The notes beneath the pieces are model-generated. The model saw nothing but the letters and a program-made list of their open reading frames with translations. It had not been told where the DNA came from and ran no database searches. The position numbers and the translations under genes are program-made. From the NCBI GenBank assembly GCA_020796225.1, contig CM036754.1, positions 43,646,420-43,710,419 of the forward strand: 64,000 bases of DNA, in the 5' to 3' direction. Numbering within the stretch: position 1 is the stretch's first letter; every line of letters starts with the position of its first letter. Positions 1 to 12,000 of the stretch are shown here, piece by piece. The DNA is from Arion vulgaris (taxonomy: Eukaryota > Mollusca > Gastropoda > Stylommatophora > Arionidae).

Positions 1-299
1 ATGATGCCTTCTTCAACAGTGAAACTCATACAAGCGAAGTGAAATAGTGTCATAAAGTAGATGGTGCCTTCTTCAACAGTGAAACTCATACAAGCGAAGT
101 GAGATAGTGTCATAAAGTAGATGGTGCCTTCTTCAACAGTGAAACTCATATGCTGAAGTGAAATAGTGTCATAAAGTAGATGATGCCTTCTTCAACAGTG
201 AAACTCATACAAGCGAAGTGAAATAGTGTCATAAAGTAGATGATGCCTTCTTCAACAATGAAACTCATACAAGCGAAGTGAAATAGTGTCATAAAGTAC
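1..299. repeat. 60-bp tandem array, 5 copies
   Basis: Five head-to-tail copies of a roughly 60-base unit that begins ATGATGCCTTCTTCAACAGT and ends CATAAAGTAG. Copies differ by single bases and a one-base deletion in copy three. The array runs off the left edge, so its true length is unknown. No coding role is apparent. Confidence 0.95.
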
Positions 300-585
300 A
301 ACAACATGATACAGCGATGTTTCAACCAAAAGATATTTATTTAAAAAAAAGGATGCAAAACAAACGAAATACATGCTTTTTTTAATATACCAGTTTCAGT
401 TTCAGTTTGGAATATCTTCATTGCACTCTTGGACATGTCCATAGTGCTGATCTCCTTCGCAATATCTCCATCAAACGTCCAGCGACTGTACCAGTTCTGG
501 TCTTTTGATTGATGAGCCTCACTCGTATACCTGTTTCCGTTCTTTTCTTGCCACACCAATCTTCAAACCCAGTTCTCGCAATCTA
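300..585. other. No recognisable gene
   Basis: AT-rich stretch between the array and the first LINE. The minus strand is open from 559 to 341 (72 codons), but I recognise no motif in it and it has no homologue elsewhere in the window. Probably decayed repeat DNA. Confidence 0.4.
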
Positions 586-2030
586 GTAGTTGACGTAGCA
601 ATTAGATCTCTTAAGAATAACAAGGCACCAGGGAATGATAACTTAAACGCAGAACTATTCAAAATAGACCCAGAACTTGCAGCTATATATTGCAACCCTT
701 GTTTACTACTATAGGAATGCCCAAATAATACCTGATGCATGGAACAGAGGAGTCATCATCAGAGTACCCAAAAAGGCTCCCTTGCCGATTGTAATATTAG
801 CGTGGAATAACACTGCTTTCTGTCCCAAGTAAATCTTAAGCAAATCATCATTACAACGTATTATGACGCTGTGGATAAGAAACTGAGAAAGGAACAAGCA
901 GGATTTCGAGAGGACGAGCTATATAGGCCAAATATTTGCTCTTAGAAATATCATAGAACAATGCACAGAATGGCAAAGCAAACTCTATATCAACTTTGTA
1001 GATTTTGAAAAGGCTTTTGATAGCATACACCGAGAAAGTCTATGGCGTATCTTAAGATGGTATGGAATCCACTTGCTATAAATATTATAAGCTACTGGAG
1101 TTTGCAGTGTGAAAGCTTCAGAACTAAGTTTGAAGTAAAAACAGGCGTGACAAAGGATGTGTTATGTCAGCCCTATTATTCAACACTGTCATAGATTGGG
1201 TGATGCGTAAAACAACGGAAGATAAGGCAAGAGGTATTAGATGGACGCTCACATCCACTCTGGAAGACCTGATTTTGCAGATGACATCGCTCCTATCTCT
1301 ACACATAGAGAATCCAGGAAAAGACCTGCCGCCTTAACCAATATAGTGAGATGGTTGGGCTGAAAATAAATCAGAAGAAAACTGAAGTAATGACTCTGAA
1401 CATAGAACCTAGCACCAGTCAAACTAGAAGGTAAAACCTCCGAGATACAACCGCTTTCACATACTTGAATGTTATTAGCAATGAAGGAGGCGCTGGATCT
1501 GACATTAAAAACAGACTGGAGTAAAGACGCAGTGCATTCATGACCCTTCAGACCGCCTGGAAATCTGCCCAATACAGCATCAGAACCAAGACTAGTATCT
1601 ATAACAGCTATGTGCTGTCAACTTTGCTGTACGGATCGGAATGCTGGAGAATGACAGAACAGGATTTGTCCAGACTCTCCGCCTTTCCATACAACTTGTC
1701 TGCGAAAATCTTCGCGTGTACTGACCGACTACTATCTCGAATCAAGAATTGCTTGCACGATGCAACAAGAGAATAGGACCATCATCCAGAAGACGACGCT
1801 GGAGATGGATTGGACATGTGATGCGCATGGAGACTGGCTCGAAAACTGCACTGAGATGGACTCCAGAGGGTAGGCGAAAGCGTGAAGACCCAAGACAACC
1901 TGGAGGAGAACGATAGAGCAAGAGCTGAAGGAAATAGAATCATGCTGGAACCAATACGAGAAGGCCATGAACAGGGAAGAATGGTGTACGTTGTTGCCTT
2001 AAACGCCAGGGCGTAACAGGCTAAAGAGAG
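586..2030 (+). pseudogene. Decayed LINE reverse transcriptase (APE-type non-LTR retrotransposon)
   Basis: Reading across many frameshifts and stops gives a recognisable LINE polymerase. The order is: the pre-palm block IRSLKNNKAPGNDNLNAELF near 600-660; EQAGF near 895; RT motif A FVDFEKAFDS near 991-1020; FADDIA (motif C, catalytic Asp pair) near 1272-1290; the thumb string LLYGSECWRMT near 1624-1656; and the C-terminal WIGHVMRM and TTWRRTIEQELK blocks near 1800-1930. It is a 5'-truncated, inactive copy ending close to 2030. These blocks match the endonuclease-reverse transcriptase LINEs common in invertebrates; the exact clade needs a phylogeny. Confidence 0.85.
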
Positions 2031-2034
2031 AGAG

Positions 2035-2600
2035 GAGTAGTTGACGTGGATTGGTTTAGATGAAGGTCTTCTCTGCGCCACGCTCTATGAGGGCGTTCAC
2101 GATGTCAGCTCTGTCCATTGGCTGGCCGTCTGACATAAACGGGCAGAGCCAGCCAGCCTCTCCTCTCATGCAACGACACCCATGTGCCCCGGAACAAAGA
2201 CAAGTGTAATTCTGCAAATTGTTGACGCCTGCAGTGATTCAGTCTATTGCCTGCGCACCGAACCGGCCTCCACCTTTCGGATCATACTCAATGAGTCACT
2301 CAAAATGCCAGCAGTGGGTAGTTTGTGACTCTAGCCAGAGTAGTGCATTGGTCACCGCCAGTACCTCCATTGTCATGTGCTTGTTGTCATACTGAATGCA
2401 CCACTGGCTTTCCTGACCACTCTCACTGAGCTTGCGAGAAGACCCATGCAGACTTTCGTGACGAACCACCGATCCATCGGTAAATCCAACGTCGTCTGCA
2501 TTGCAGGTTTCATCGATGATGGCTTTGACGTCTGCATTCAACGCCGCGGAATTTTCCTCTCTGCAACCTTTGTCAAATTTAATGGACAAAGACATCATAA
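2035..2600 (-). pseudogene. LINE RNase H domain fragment
   Basis: Read on the minus strand, 2598-2296 is open and carries FTDGSVV (first catalytic Asp), then MTMEVLAVTNALLWLES (catalytic Glu helix). Further downstream on the same strand, across stops, comes MDGQPMDRADIVNAL, typical of the linker after RNase H in LINEs. The third catalytic segment is degenerate. This belongs to a different LINE group from the copy at 586-2030, and the two lie tail to tail. Inactive remnant. Confidence 0.7.
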
Positions 2601-3114
2601 CCTCTATTTAATGTAGTCTATTCTGATTTCTATCTAATCAATCTTTATACTGAAAGAATGAATGGGTTGCTACGATATCTGAACTTATGTTTGTTATATG
2701 CTTTTGTTATTAGCGAACTATTTTGATATCTTCATGACTGCAAAGAACCTACATGGTCATTCCTACCATAAACCTCATTAAATCAATTGTTGTGTAGTCT
2801 GTAATCATATGTAATTTACACAATTAATTCAGTAAGATTAATAAGAAAATTCATACAACGTATCTTCAAAATTATATCAGGTGCCCTCGCCGGTGCTATG
2901 GAGTTCGTGCACCGCCTCTGAGATCTTCCTGTGTAAGGTACGTCATTTGTGTAGATTTACTGGTAATACAATTTTCTGCATGTGAACGATAACCAACCAC
3001 TGGTAACATAACCAAATATCATAGGCGTTCACACATTAAGTCAAACTGGAGCAAGTCCCCTCTCTCCCTGGAAAATGACTGTTTGATAAAACAGTTTCAT
3101 TTCCTCGTAGTCAA
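2601..3114. other. Intergenic, no gene seen
   Basis: AT-rich sequence without a coding signal. The only recognisable content is the short SINE-F fragment at 2868-2945, listed separately. Confidence 0.5.
2868..2945 (+). mobile_element. SINE-F fragment
   Basis: Matches the internal part of SINE-F, including CTCGCCGGTGCTA and GAGATCTTCCTGTGTAAG, seen in full at 12630-13065. Both ends are missing. Confidence 0.6.
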
Positions 3115-3300
3115 CTACCAAATTGGTTAGCGTAATGCATAAGAGTTCGCCTATCGACTCATGGCACAAGAGGGTTGTGGGTTTAATCCCACAATGTAAA
3201 TTCCACACGGGAGGAAGGAATTGTTTCTCATACCTCTTGCATACTAGGGATAGAAATGGGAAGTGACTTTATTCTCTAAAGTCTGAAAAGGCTACGGGAA
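3115..3300 (+). mobile_element. tRNA-like sequence, probably a SINE head
   Basis: An A-box-like segment AATTGGTTAGCGTAATGC near 3120 is followed about 50 bases later by a T-arm-like stem-loop GTGGGTTTAATCCCAC. Spacing fits a tRNA-derived promoter but the acceptor stem does not close, so this is not a functional tRNA. Only one copy is seen here. Confidence 0.4.
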
Positions 3301-3370
3301 ATTTTACTTTATTTTGTTACCAACTAAATATTTTTAACATTCATTTTGTCTCTCTCCCCTACCCTTCCAG

Positions 3371-3520
3371 CCCATGGTCACATTTCTGGGGGACACCAAT
3401 GCCAAGTATCCGACCAAATCGGAGGGCGAAATGATTGAAGCTGTAATTTCTAAAGCAGCATTGACAGATGTATTGCTTTTTATAGTTGCTCTGCCTATCG
3501 CTTATAAATGTACTTCTTGA
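3371..3520 (+). CDS. Orphan exon-like ORF, possible last exon or pseudo-exon
   Basis: A pyrimidine-rich tract (CTCTCCCCTACCCTTCCAG) ends at 3370 like a good 3' splice site. It is followed by 49 open codons and TGA at 3518-3520. The start, MVTFLGDTNAKYPTKSEGE, looks like protein-coding sequence and is less AT-rich than its surroundings. The FLGDT string followed about 20 residues later by TDVLLFI weakly recalls the Asp-ligand region of metallo-beta-lactamase-fold hydrolases, but I cannot assign it. No partner exon or poly(A) signal was identified. It may be the last exon of a gene starting outside the window, a lone pseudogene exon, or chance. Confidence 0.3.
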   Translation, partial: PMVTFLGDTNAKYPTKSEGEMIEAVISKAALTDVLLFIVALPIAYKCTS

Positions 3521-3806
3521 CAATAACTGACGAATGTTTCAACGTTAAATGTGTATTCATATTTGATGCAGTACATCCTTTGAAATCATTTTTACAGAAG
3601 AGTACTTCATATACCATGGGTGAGAAGAAGTACATAGACAGTTGTATCCTTAAGAATCTACATAACGAACAGTTACAGCATAAAGATTATTAGCTCCATG
3701 TGCTAATATTCTAGAAGTAAGGATTACTATTCAAAATGTACTAATTCAAAGAGTAACGAGTATTCGAAATTATATGAACTAGTGACACAAATATTTCTTC
3801 CTGATA

Positions 3807-3808
<2 letters not shown>

Positions 3809-3861
<53 letters not shown>
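3809..3861. repeat. (TA)n microsatellite, left half
   Basis: Perfect TA dinucleotide run. It is the left part of a microsatellite split by the hAT MITE at 3862-4021. Confidence 0.9.
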
Positions 3862-3864
<3 letters not shown>

Positions 3865-4017
3865 TGGCGGCTCGTCATTAAGGGCCAGTGGGGCCAGGCC
3901 CCACCAAAAATAAGCTGTAACGTATTTTTATTTTACACATTAAAATATACTCTAACTGAAACCATGTTTTTTCCGAAAATTTCTCTCTGGCCCCACCAAC
4001 AAAATGATCACGAGCCA

Positions 4018-4021
<4 letters not shown>
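3862..4021. mobile_element. hAT-type MITE, 160 bp
   Basis: Starts CAGTGGCGGCTCGT and ends with the near-complement ACGAGCCATCTG, with subterminal GGCCCCACCA on one side and TGGCCCCACCAAC on the other. The same ends occur at 44406-44657 and 54257-54422, where exact 8-bp target duplications are visible. Here the flanks are TATATATA on both sides, so the duplication agrees but is uninformative within a TA run. The right terminus has lost the CGCC of the consensus. No coding capacity. Confidence 0.8.
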
Positions 4022-4079
<58 letters not shown>

Positions 4080-4082
4080 TAT
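4022..4082. repeat. (TA)n microsatellite, right half
   Basis: TA run continuing after the MITE, decaying into ATAAATATATAATT. Confidence 0.9.
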
Positions 4083-5100
4083 AATTGGAAAGGAACATCA
4101 ATAGGCTGGGCAACACCATCTGGGCAAGGAGCAGAACTTGCATGAAATCCATTGAAGCCAAACTTCTATGTGCTGACTGCACAACGTGGTAACATAGTAG
4201 TGATAAAATAAAGAATACTTTTCCCTATGTTCTTTTAGGTACTATCGGAAATATCTTAAAATAGGTATTCGAGTAACGAATAATTACTATTTGCACATCT
4301 AAACAGATTGATTCTAGTTCTGTCGTCTGTTGCTGTTGCATTTCCTGCTTTTCTTGATCGGAGGTTAGGGACTTTTCAACGTCTTTCATGATTTGATAAC
4401 TATACACAATTATTTTTATCTATGTACTTTTCTGAGCGAGTTTCTGAGTTAAACCGTAGATATGTAATACTTTTACTGTGTTGTCTATAGTAAGTAATTT
4501 ATACTAATTACTACTACTAGTGTGTACTTGTAAGTGACTAACGTGTGTCCTGAACTGACCTGAACTGTTCACGACGAATAATCACATCAGTACTAAATTA
4601 GTTATATTATATTACTATCTAATCTATATTATTTCTATATTACTTTATTAGTACTATTATTTGTTTAGAGTAGTCTATAATTTACTATAAACTAGTCTTA
4701 GGGACAGTCTGAGTATTAGTACTTTTAGTATAATAAATAATAATAATCATCGTAATAGAATACGGATTTTAGTCTTAAACTTAAGTATCGTTGTAGATGA
4801 CAACAATGACTGCTGATTATATTATGACATCACATAATTATGTAATTACACACGTGTAAGTTAGGGTGTAAAGATTATTTATATATGTTATTTAATATTT
4901 GTTACCATCATACATACATTTACAGATTGAGTTTATTTTTATAGTTTATATATACAGTTATTGAGTTAACAATCATGAATCATAGTATAATAATAATACA
5001 CAGTTAACAAAAAATAGATAGTATCTACGGTTGAGTACAGTGAGGTGTTTGAGTTATGCTAGTAACTATGAGTATGTAAATGCTACAACAAGGCAAGGGC
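4083..5100. other. AT-rich intergenic, no gene seen
   Basis: Very AT-rich sequence. A short stretch at 4090-4185 reads INRLGNTIWARSRTCMKSIE on the + strand and might be a LINE thumb remnant, but it is too short to be sure. No other structure is visible. Confidence 0.4.
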
Positions 5101-5120
5101 ACCAACGCTGTATGGAGTAT

Positions 5121-5290
5121 ATAATATATATTCTAAGAACACTCATAGAAAGATCAAATCAATAGAAGTAAAAGAGAGATCTATAATTGTACATTATAGA
5201 CTACTACATAATATATATTCTAAGAACACTCATAGAAAGATCAAATCAATAGAAGTAAAAGAGAGATCTATAATTGTGCCTTATGGACTA
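5121..5290. repeat. 87-bp direct duplication
   Basis: Two nearly identical copies (starting at 5121 and 5208) of an 87-base unit beginning ATAATATATATTCTAAGAAC. It lies immediately upstream of a reverse-transcriptase remnant and may be part of that LINE copy. Confidence 0.85.
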
Positions 5291-5676
5291 CATCAAGGCG
5301 TTGATAAAATAAATTAATAATCAGGAACTTAAAAAAATATTAGAGAGCTTAAACATGACAACAAAGATCTAAGAGTCATTCAGAACATATATTGGCAGCA
5401 AACAGCAGCTATAAGAATAGACAAGAAGATAGGAACTTTCCAGAAGATCAAAAAGGGGTTAGACAAGGATCCGTATTATCCCCAGACCTGTTCTCAATAC
5501 ATTGTAAAAACATTTTTAGGTCTATAAAGGATATTGCTGGAATAGCTGTAGGAGGGCATACCATAAATAACCTGAGATACGCTGACGATACTGTCTTAAT
5601 AGCAAGAATAGAGCTCCAGCAACATCAAACTGGTACGGCTAGTTGCTGGACGCTGTTGGAAATATTGCGAAGATGA
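5290..5676 (+). pseudogene. LINE reverse-transcriptase fragment
   Basis: Open from 5392 to 5676. It contains RT motif B as GVRQGSVLSPDLF (about 5456-5494) and motif C as LRYADDTVLIA (about 5571-5604), with the catalytic Asp pair intact. The region before 5392 reads as weak palm sequence. Motif A and the C-terminus are absent, so it is a fragment. The motif wording differs from the copies at 586-2030 and 45160-47830, which suggests a separate LINE family. Confidence 0.8.
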
Positions 5677-5868
5677 TCGGAGCACCCATGTACATGTCTG
5701 AAGTGCAATGAAGATATTCCAGCCTGAAACTGGCCACAAATATGTGCTTGGTGGGCGTATTCTTTCACACAAAATAAATCTACTAACAGAATCTTTGTGG
5801 TCTTAGGTGAGACTTATTTCTTTCCCTTTTTCATTATGTCACAGATAATGTCTGCTGTTTTAGGCAGC

Positions 5869-5877
5869 ATAAATATA
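5869..5877 (+). promoter_or_regulatory. Possible TATA box for DESI2
   Basis: ATAAATATA lies about 90 bases before the DESI2 start codon. In this AT-rich sequence such a match is weak evidence; no CpG-rich promoter or initiator is obvious. Confidence 0.2.
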
Positions 5878-5965
5878 GTCTGAGAGTGCTACAGTCTGAC
5901 ACTGTCAGCATAAGTTGAACAGTTTCTTTGAGCACCTCCTGATTTGGTTGACTTTCCTGCTAAGC

Positions 5966-6004
5966 ATGGCCCAGGAACCAGTCATTCTCAATGTATATGA
6001 TATG
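5966..6004 (+). CDS. DESI2: DESI2 exon 1 (residues 1-13)
   Basis: Encodes [13 protein letters not shown], the first beta strand of the PPPDE fold. It ends on the ATG codon (phase 0) followed by a consensus donor GTAAGT. The region between 5900 and 5965 is presumably 5' UTR. Confidence 0.93.
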
Positions 6005-9000
6005 GTAAGTTTTTCTAACATTTTAAATTTCTTTTGCTGCTGTTGCTGTCCATGTATGGTGTGACTGACTAATAACCTGCATGTCTTTTTTTATGCCTGT
6101 TAGTGTTCTTTTCTGTTTCACTACCTCAGTCACCTGTGTGTTGCCTGAGCTCCCAAGGGAAGCAAAGAATATTAGCACTGCCACCTACAAGGCATGTCGT
6201 AAGAGGCAACTAAGGTTGGGGCTTAGGGAAACTACTCTAGTAAATAAAAGGCGTCGCAGAAATCAGATGTGCTGGCCCACTTGTAGACGCATGCAAAACT
6301 GGCACAATGTACAATGGCTCAAATCACATACAAATCACAAAGAGTGTTTAACAAGTGGTCAATATGGAGTGTTTGAAGAAAACTACCTCAGTTTCTAAAT
6401 TATATTTACTGGAGGTAAAAAATAGAATTACACTTGTAAAGACCCTAACAAATCCTGCATTAATTGGTTTTTATTTTGCCCACTATGAATTAAGGCATAG
6501 TCAAAGCACATGTGACTGATTTTTGAGTGAAGGCTTGCTTTCCTTATCATCCCTTGTCCATCATCATTCTGGGGAGCCTTATTTCAATTTCAGATGTTCC
6601 TGTGTTAATTAATGCATCGCTTTGCAGCAGCTTGGAACCTTCACTCACAACCCAAAATAAAGCATCATGTATGCATTGATTCCAGGCCACTGGGGCTTAA
6701 TAGAAATTCAAACTATGGACAACCAAAGTATTTAAGATCAGACAATGGAACAAAGCAATAATTAATAAACACAGGAAGATACCATTACAGGGCATTTGCA
6801 AATACTGCTAGGTCATGTAGAGAAGACCTACCCATGAGGCCTTTAACTTTTAGTGGTGGGGAGACTTGCATGCTCCAATGATACAGTGGGCTAGAATGGC
6901 GGGAACCTATGTTCCAGGGTCACCCAGTCCGGACAGGTCACTGAGGATAAATATGGTTTCCTAGTCCTCCAGGTTTGGGAGGGGTCTGGCTTGGGACTAA
7001 CAATCCCATCCTGTAAAAAAAACCTTGATGTTACGAAAACAGCACAGAAGAAACTACTTATTAACAGACATGAAGGGCTACCAGAGTCATTGACTCATAT
7101 AACTGGAAGTGTTGAAAGCCGAAAGGAAGATACTTTCATGAGGACGGAAGACCTGAATGAGGATAAACGGAAATGTAGAAGACCCAAAATGACATGGAGA
7201 AGAACAATAGAGCACGAACTGAAAGAAGGGATTTATAGCTGAAACACAATACAGAATATGGTCAAGAATGGTGTGCATTTGTTGCTGCCCTAGTGCAGGT
7301 CGCACTGACAGTGGCATGCAGTGACTTTTCTGAAAGGGACTAGGTTAAGGAACAAGGCAATTTAGCAATGATACTTTTACCGTTCACAGATTACCTCTTT
7401 CGAGAGAGCTTTGCAATGTCCATAGTTTCGTCTAACATTATTGCTAGACAAAAAATGCATTATTTTCGACTTAACCTCATACAGAATGACATCATCAACA
7501 CATTCAATGATTTAGTTTTGTATTATGTTGGTGGTTCCTTTAAACCCCCACCCCTACTCTGAAGATAAAACTCCAACTTACTGGCTTGGGACTAACAATC
7601 CCATCCTGTAAAAAAACCTTGATGTTACGAAAACAGCACAGAAGAAACTACTTATTAACAGACATGAAGGGCTACCAGAGTCATTGACTCATATAACTGG
7701 AAGTGTTGAAAGCCGAAAGGAAGATACTTTCATGAGGACGGAAGACCTGAATGAGGATAAACGGAAATGTAGAAGACCCAAAATGACATGGAGAAGAACA
7801 ATAGAGCACGAACTGAAAGAAGGGATTTATAGCTGAAACACAATACAGAATATGGTCAAGAATGGTGTGCATTTGTTGCTGCCCTAAGTGCCAGGTGCGT
7901 CACTGACAGTGGCATGCAGTGACTTTTCTGAAAGGGGACTAGGTTAAGGAACAAGGCAATTTAGCAATGATACTTTTACCGTTCACAGATTACCTCTTTC
8001 GAGAGAGCTTTGCAATGTCCATAGTTTGGTCTAACATTATTGCTAGACAAAAATGCATTATTTTCGACTTAACCTCATACAGAATGACATCATCAACACA
8101 TTCAATGATTTAGTTTTGTATTATGTTGGTGGTTCCTTTAAACCCCACCCACCCTACTCTGAAGATAAAACTCCAACTTACTATCATATTTATAAAGTAC
8201 GTAAAGGTTTTTCAGCCAAAGGATCGACTCCATTGCACCAGGTTTTACCCCATATGGCTCAATTCTTCTATGCGGAAATGACACGTCTCCTACCGAGAGC
8301 ATTGCACAAAGCATGAACTCCGTAGCTCCGTCAACAATGCTAGGTTTCTATGGAAAATAAATACACGCGTGAACAGAACAGCACTGTCCGGATTCGAACA
8401 CACGACCTTCGACTCACAAGGCAAGGGCATAACCAATTAGTCACAGAGATCCCACATATAACACATGTATGTGCTCTTCTTCGAATGCTCCACGATGACT
8501 AATTGTTAACCACTCTGTGATTTGTATGTGAGCTGAGCCTAAGAGCGATTGAACGTTGTATCCGTTATGCGCCTACAAGTAGTCAGCACATATGACGTCT
8601 GCGATGCTTTTTTACTATCGTGGCCTTCCTAGGTCCTACATCAGCCGCCTCTTATGAACTGCCTTAAGGTCTCAGTGTACTATTTGTTGCTTCCTCGGAC
8701 CCCGGCACCACACAGGCGATGCATTTGTTCTTTGTAGTTTCCCCGGTTAAGGGAATCTTGCCGTTCGTTGTGAATGACAACTCTTGTTTAGCCAAAGCAC
8801 AGCACACATCAATTAATCACCTCATTAGTTCCTGGTTTGAATCCACCAATGAGTTATGTTTTAAAGCATCAAAACTTTTATGTTCATTTAATAGAGAAAC
8901 AGAAAACCATGACACTGGGCAACTACCCGGTAACAGTGTGACAACACAAGAAAATAAGCATTGAAAATATATTATAGTTTCTTCGAAAGTTTGTAATGTA

Positions 9001-12000
9001 GTTATTGGGGATAATGAATCTTTTCGTAGTCGCAAATTGGCATGTGAAAATTATTGATATCACAAAAAAACATTATTACTCCAAACTACCTGATCTGTTT
9101 CGAACAGCGCACAAGGCCAACAATTGATACAATCTGCTTCTTGATTTGCATTAAGTCAACCATTTTGTACCAATATAATAGTCCGTCGTGAAATGGCGCA
9201 TATAGTATTTCACTTTTGTTCTAACCGAAATGTTTGTGCTTGGTCTCCTTTCGCTTTTACTTGATGCATTTCTTCAAAACTGAGATCTACAGATGATGAT
9301 GTGAATAATCGAATCATTCGCGAATACAACACGTGACAGGCCAATTACACTGTATGCAGTATCTCGCTGACCTACATTTATTACGTCACATGAATATGTG
9401 TACTCTACGCTCTATAGTGAGGACTAGATTTCAAAACCAATTCTGTTTCTATATTTCATACATTGAAGCACTGTCAAACTATACTAACAATCGAACACTT
9501 GAACACTTCCCCAGATCCCTTTCATTTAACTGGAACAATTAAATATGGTTAATAACGAAAGAATTACCCATCAGAAGATAAAAATGGCAAATAAATTTAT
9601 ATGCCACAGATCGCCAAGAGTTAGCATTGATAATATATATACACAGACAATCACACAGGACTATTGTAGAGTCAGCTAGTCCATGTATCGGAAAGAGCTG
9701 ATTAAACCATGACCCTCTTTGGTAAAAAAAAAAAACAAGCGCTACCGATGTCTAAGTGGAGTCTTTGGTATCTCAATTAGCAGGAAATATCATTGGAGTA
9801 GTGCAACGCAAATTTTGAGAAATATTAATGCTGTTTAATCAGTATTTTTATTTTATGCCTTTAAGTACATGAAATTTAATTAAATGGAAATTTAATTCAA
9901 ATTAGAAAAACTAATGTCTTCACGCTTGGGGAACAAGCTAGTAGTCCAGAAGGCGGCATACCACTGGTCACTGACGAGAGAGAGAGAGATGTAGAGAAGA
10001 AGAGAGCGAAAACAAGTAGAATGAACTAAGTTAATACTCTGTAATCAGATATGAGAAATGAATGAATAATGACACTCTAGTTAAACATCTCTCATGACAT
10101 TTCAGTTAATCTTCTCATTGGATTCTTTCACTCTTCATTTTTGTGTGTGGGTCAATCAATAATCTGTACTTCATGTAGACATAATTAAATTGGAGAAGTT
10201 ACATTCCTGTCTCTTTGTAACAAAGCTGTCAACAACACATTCTGCATACTTATATATACATAAATATGTTTTATAGGTAATATTAAGTGTAGATATTCGT
10301 AAACAAATGTCTTTGATGAGATGCATATGTATGAGGTGGTGTATGAACTGCACCAGTTGACAGCTTACTCTGTATTGGGGGTCTCAATGGCGAAGTGGTT
10401 AAGACGTTTGCCTGTCGTACTGAAGGTTGTGGGTTCGAATCCTGACTGAGACACGTATGCAATTTGTTCATGAGATCCCTAGGATTGTTGCCGAAGCTAC
10501 AAATGTTGTGCAACACTCTCGGCAGATGGCATACCATCTCTTCCGACAGGCACGGAGCCATGTGGGAAAACCCAGTGCACTGAACTCAATCCTTCACCTT
10601 CTTCTTGCGTTTGTTTTTTACAACCAATTTTAATCACTCTTTGTGATATGTTTGATCTTTGCCAAGAACGTGTATACGTTGCACATTGATTTGGTAGGTC
10701 CCTAAACGCATAGACTTCTACACATTTAGGACATGTGCATCTGTTTTCAGCCAAACCTCCTTAGTTGCCTCTTACGACATGCATGGCAGGTTACAGTGGC
10801 TCTGTTCTTTACACCCCAAATTTGGGCCCCGGTAACCACTCGGGGGAATCTTTCACCTTTCGGGACAGCTTACAATTCCCGGTACAGTCTGTTCTTAAGA
10901 AACAGCTGAAAATAGGTGTCCTGACTTTTTGTTCTAACAGATTTTAGAATCTCTGACAGCGCTACTGTGTAAGTGCTCTACTGCTGATAATTTGATGAGT
11001 CTGAAAAGATGTTGGTATAGCTGGGAGTCTGGTTCTTGGATATCAGGGAAAATCCACTCATATCACAGCAAGACCTCCGAGATATTTTGTTGGTTTTACT
11101 CCTCATCGGATAATTTTTTTAAGAAACGGACACGTGGTAGTCCATCTCTCTAGTCGAGCCATTGAGCTTGTGGTTAAAGTTTCCCGGTATTCACCTCTAG
11201 GAGGTGCGGTTGACTTGTGTGTTCTGAGGATCATTGGCAAGCTACTAATTTTTACTTTTCACCCTCTTAAGAGAACTAGCCGATCCCAACTCTGCTAGAT
11301 GCAGAGCCAGACTCAGAACACACCTTGTAGACAAATGAATACTCAGCATATCTGATTTCAACTTGTGCTTGTTTGGGCTCACCTCCCTAGTGGGTTTGTT
11401 TCACCCTTGAGGCAACTCGGGAAAAAAGAAAATGTAATGAGTTGATGAATTGCTTAGTCCTATTGAAGACAGATGATAAACCCAGATGTCCTGCATAAAA
11501 AGTTGCTGCCCAACTGAATACAGTTAATATGTGAAGATCAATTTTGAAATTGTACAAAAATTGTTATAATTAAAATTAAATCATGGATTCTGATCAGTTT
11601 AACAGAATTTGTGAACTGTGGTTGAGATTTACCTATATCATGTCTAAGAAAAGATTAACACATGAAATATTATCTTCAAAGTCAAGTTATGATGGTTATA
11701 TATTAAAGTCACGTAAAAATACCAAACACAGACTTTGAGAAATGAACAAGACAATAGTAATGAAACTGAAGAATAAAAGGAGAAAATGGAGATGCTCAAG
11801 AGAAATGAACAAGACAATAGTAATGAAACTGAAGAATAAAAGGAGAAAATGGAGATGCTCAAGAGAAATGAACAAGACAATAGTAATGAAACTGAAGAAT
11901 AAAAGGAGAAAATGGAGATACTCAAGAGAAATGAACAAGACAATAGTAATGAAACTGAAGAATAAAAGGAGAAAATGGAGATACTCAAGAGAAATGAACA

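Noticed and set aside
5100..5290. Long terminal repeats of a retroelement
   Set aside because: The two 87-bp copies are directly adjacent, with no internal region, primer site or polypurine tract; it is a simple tandem duplication.
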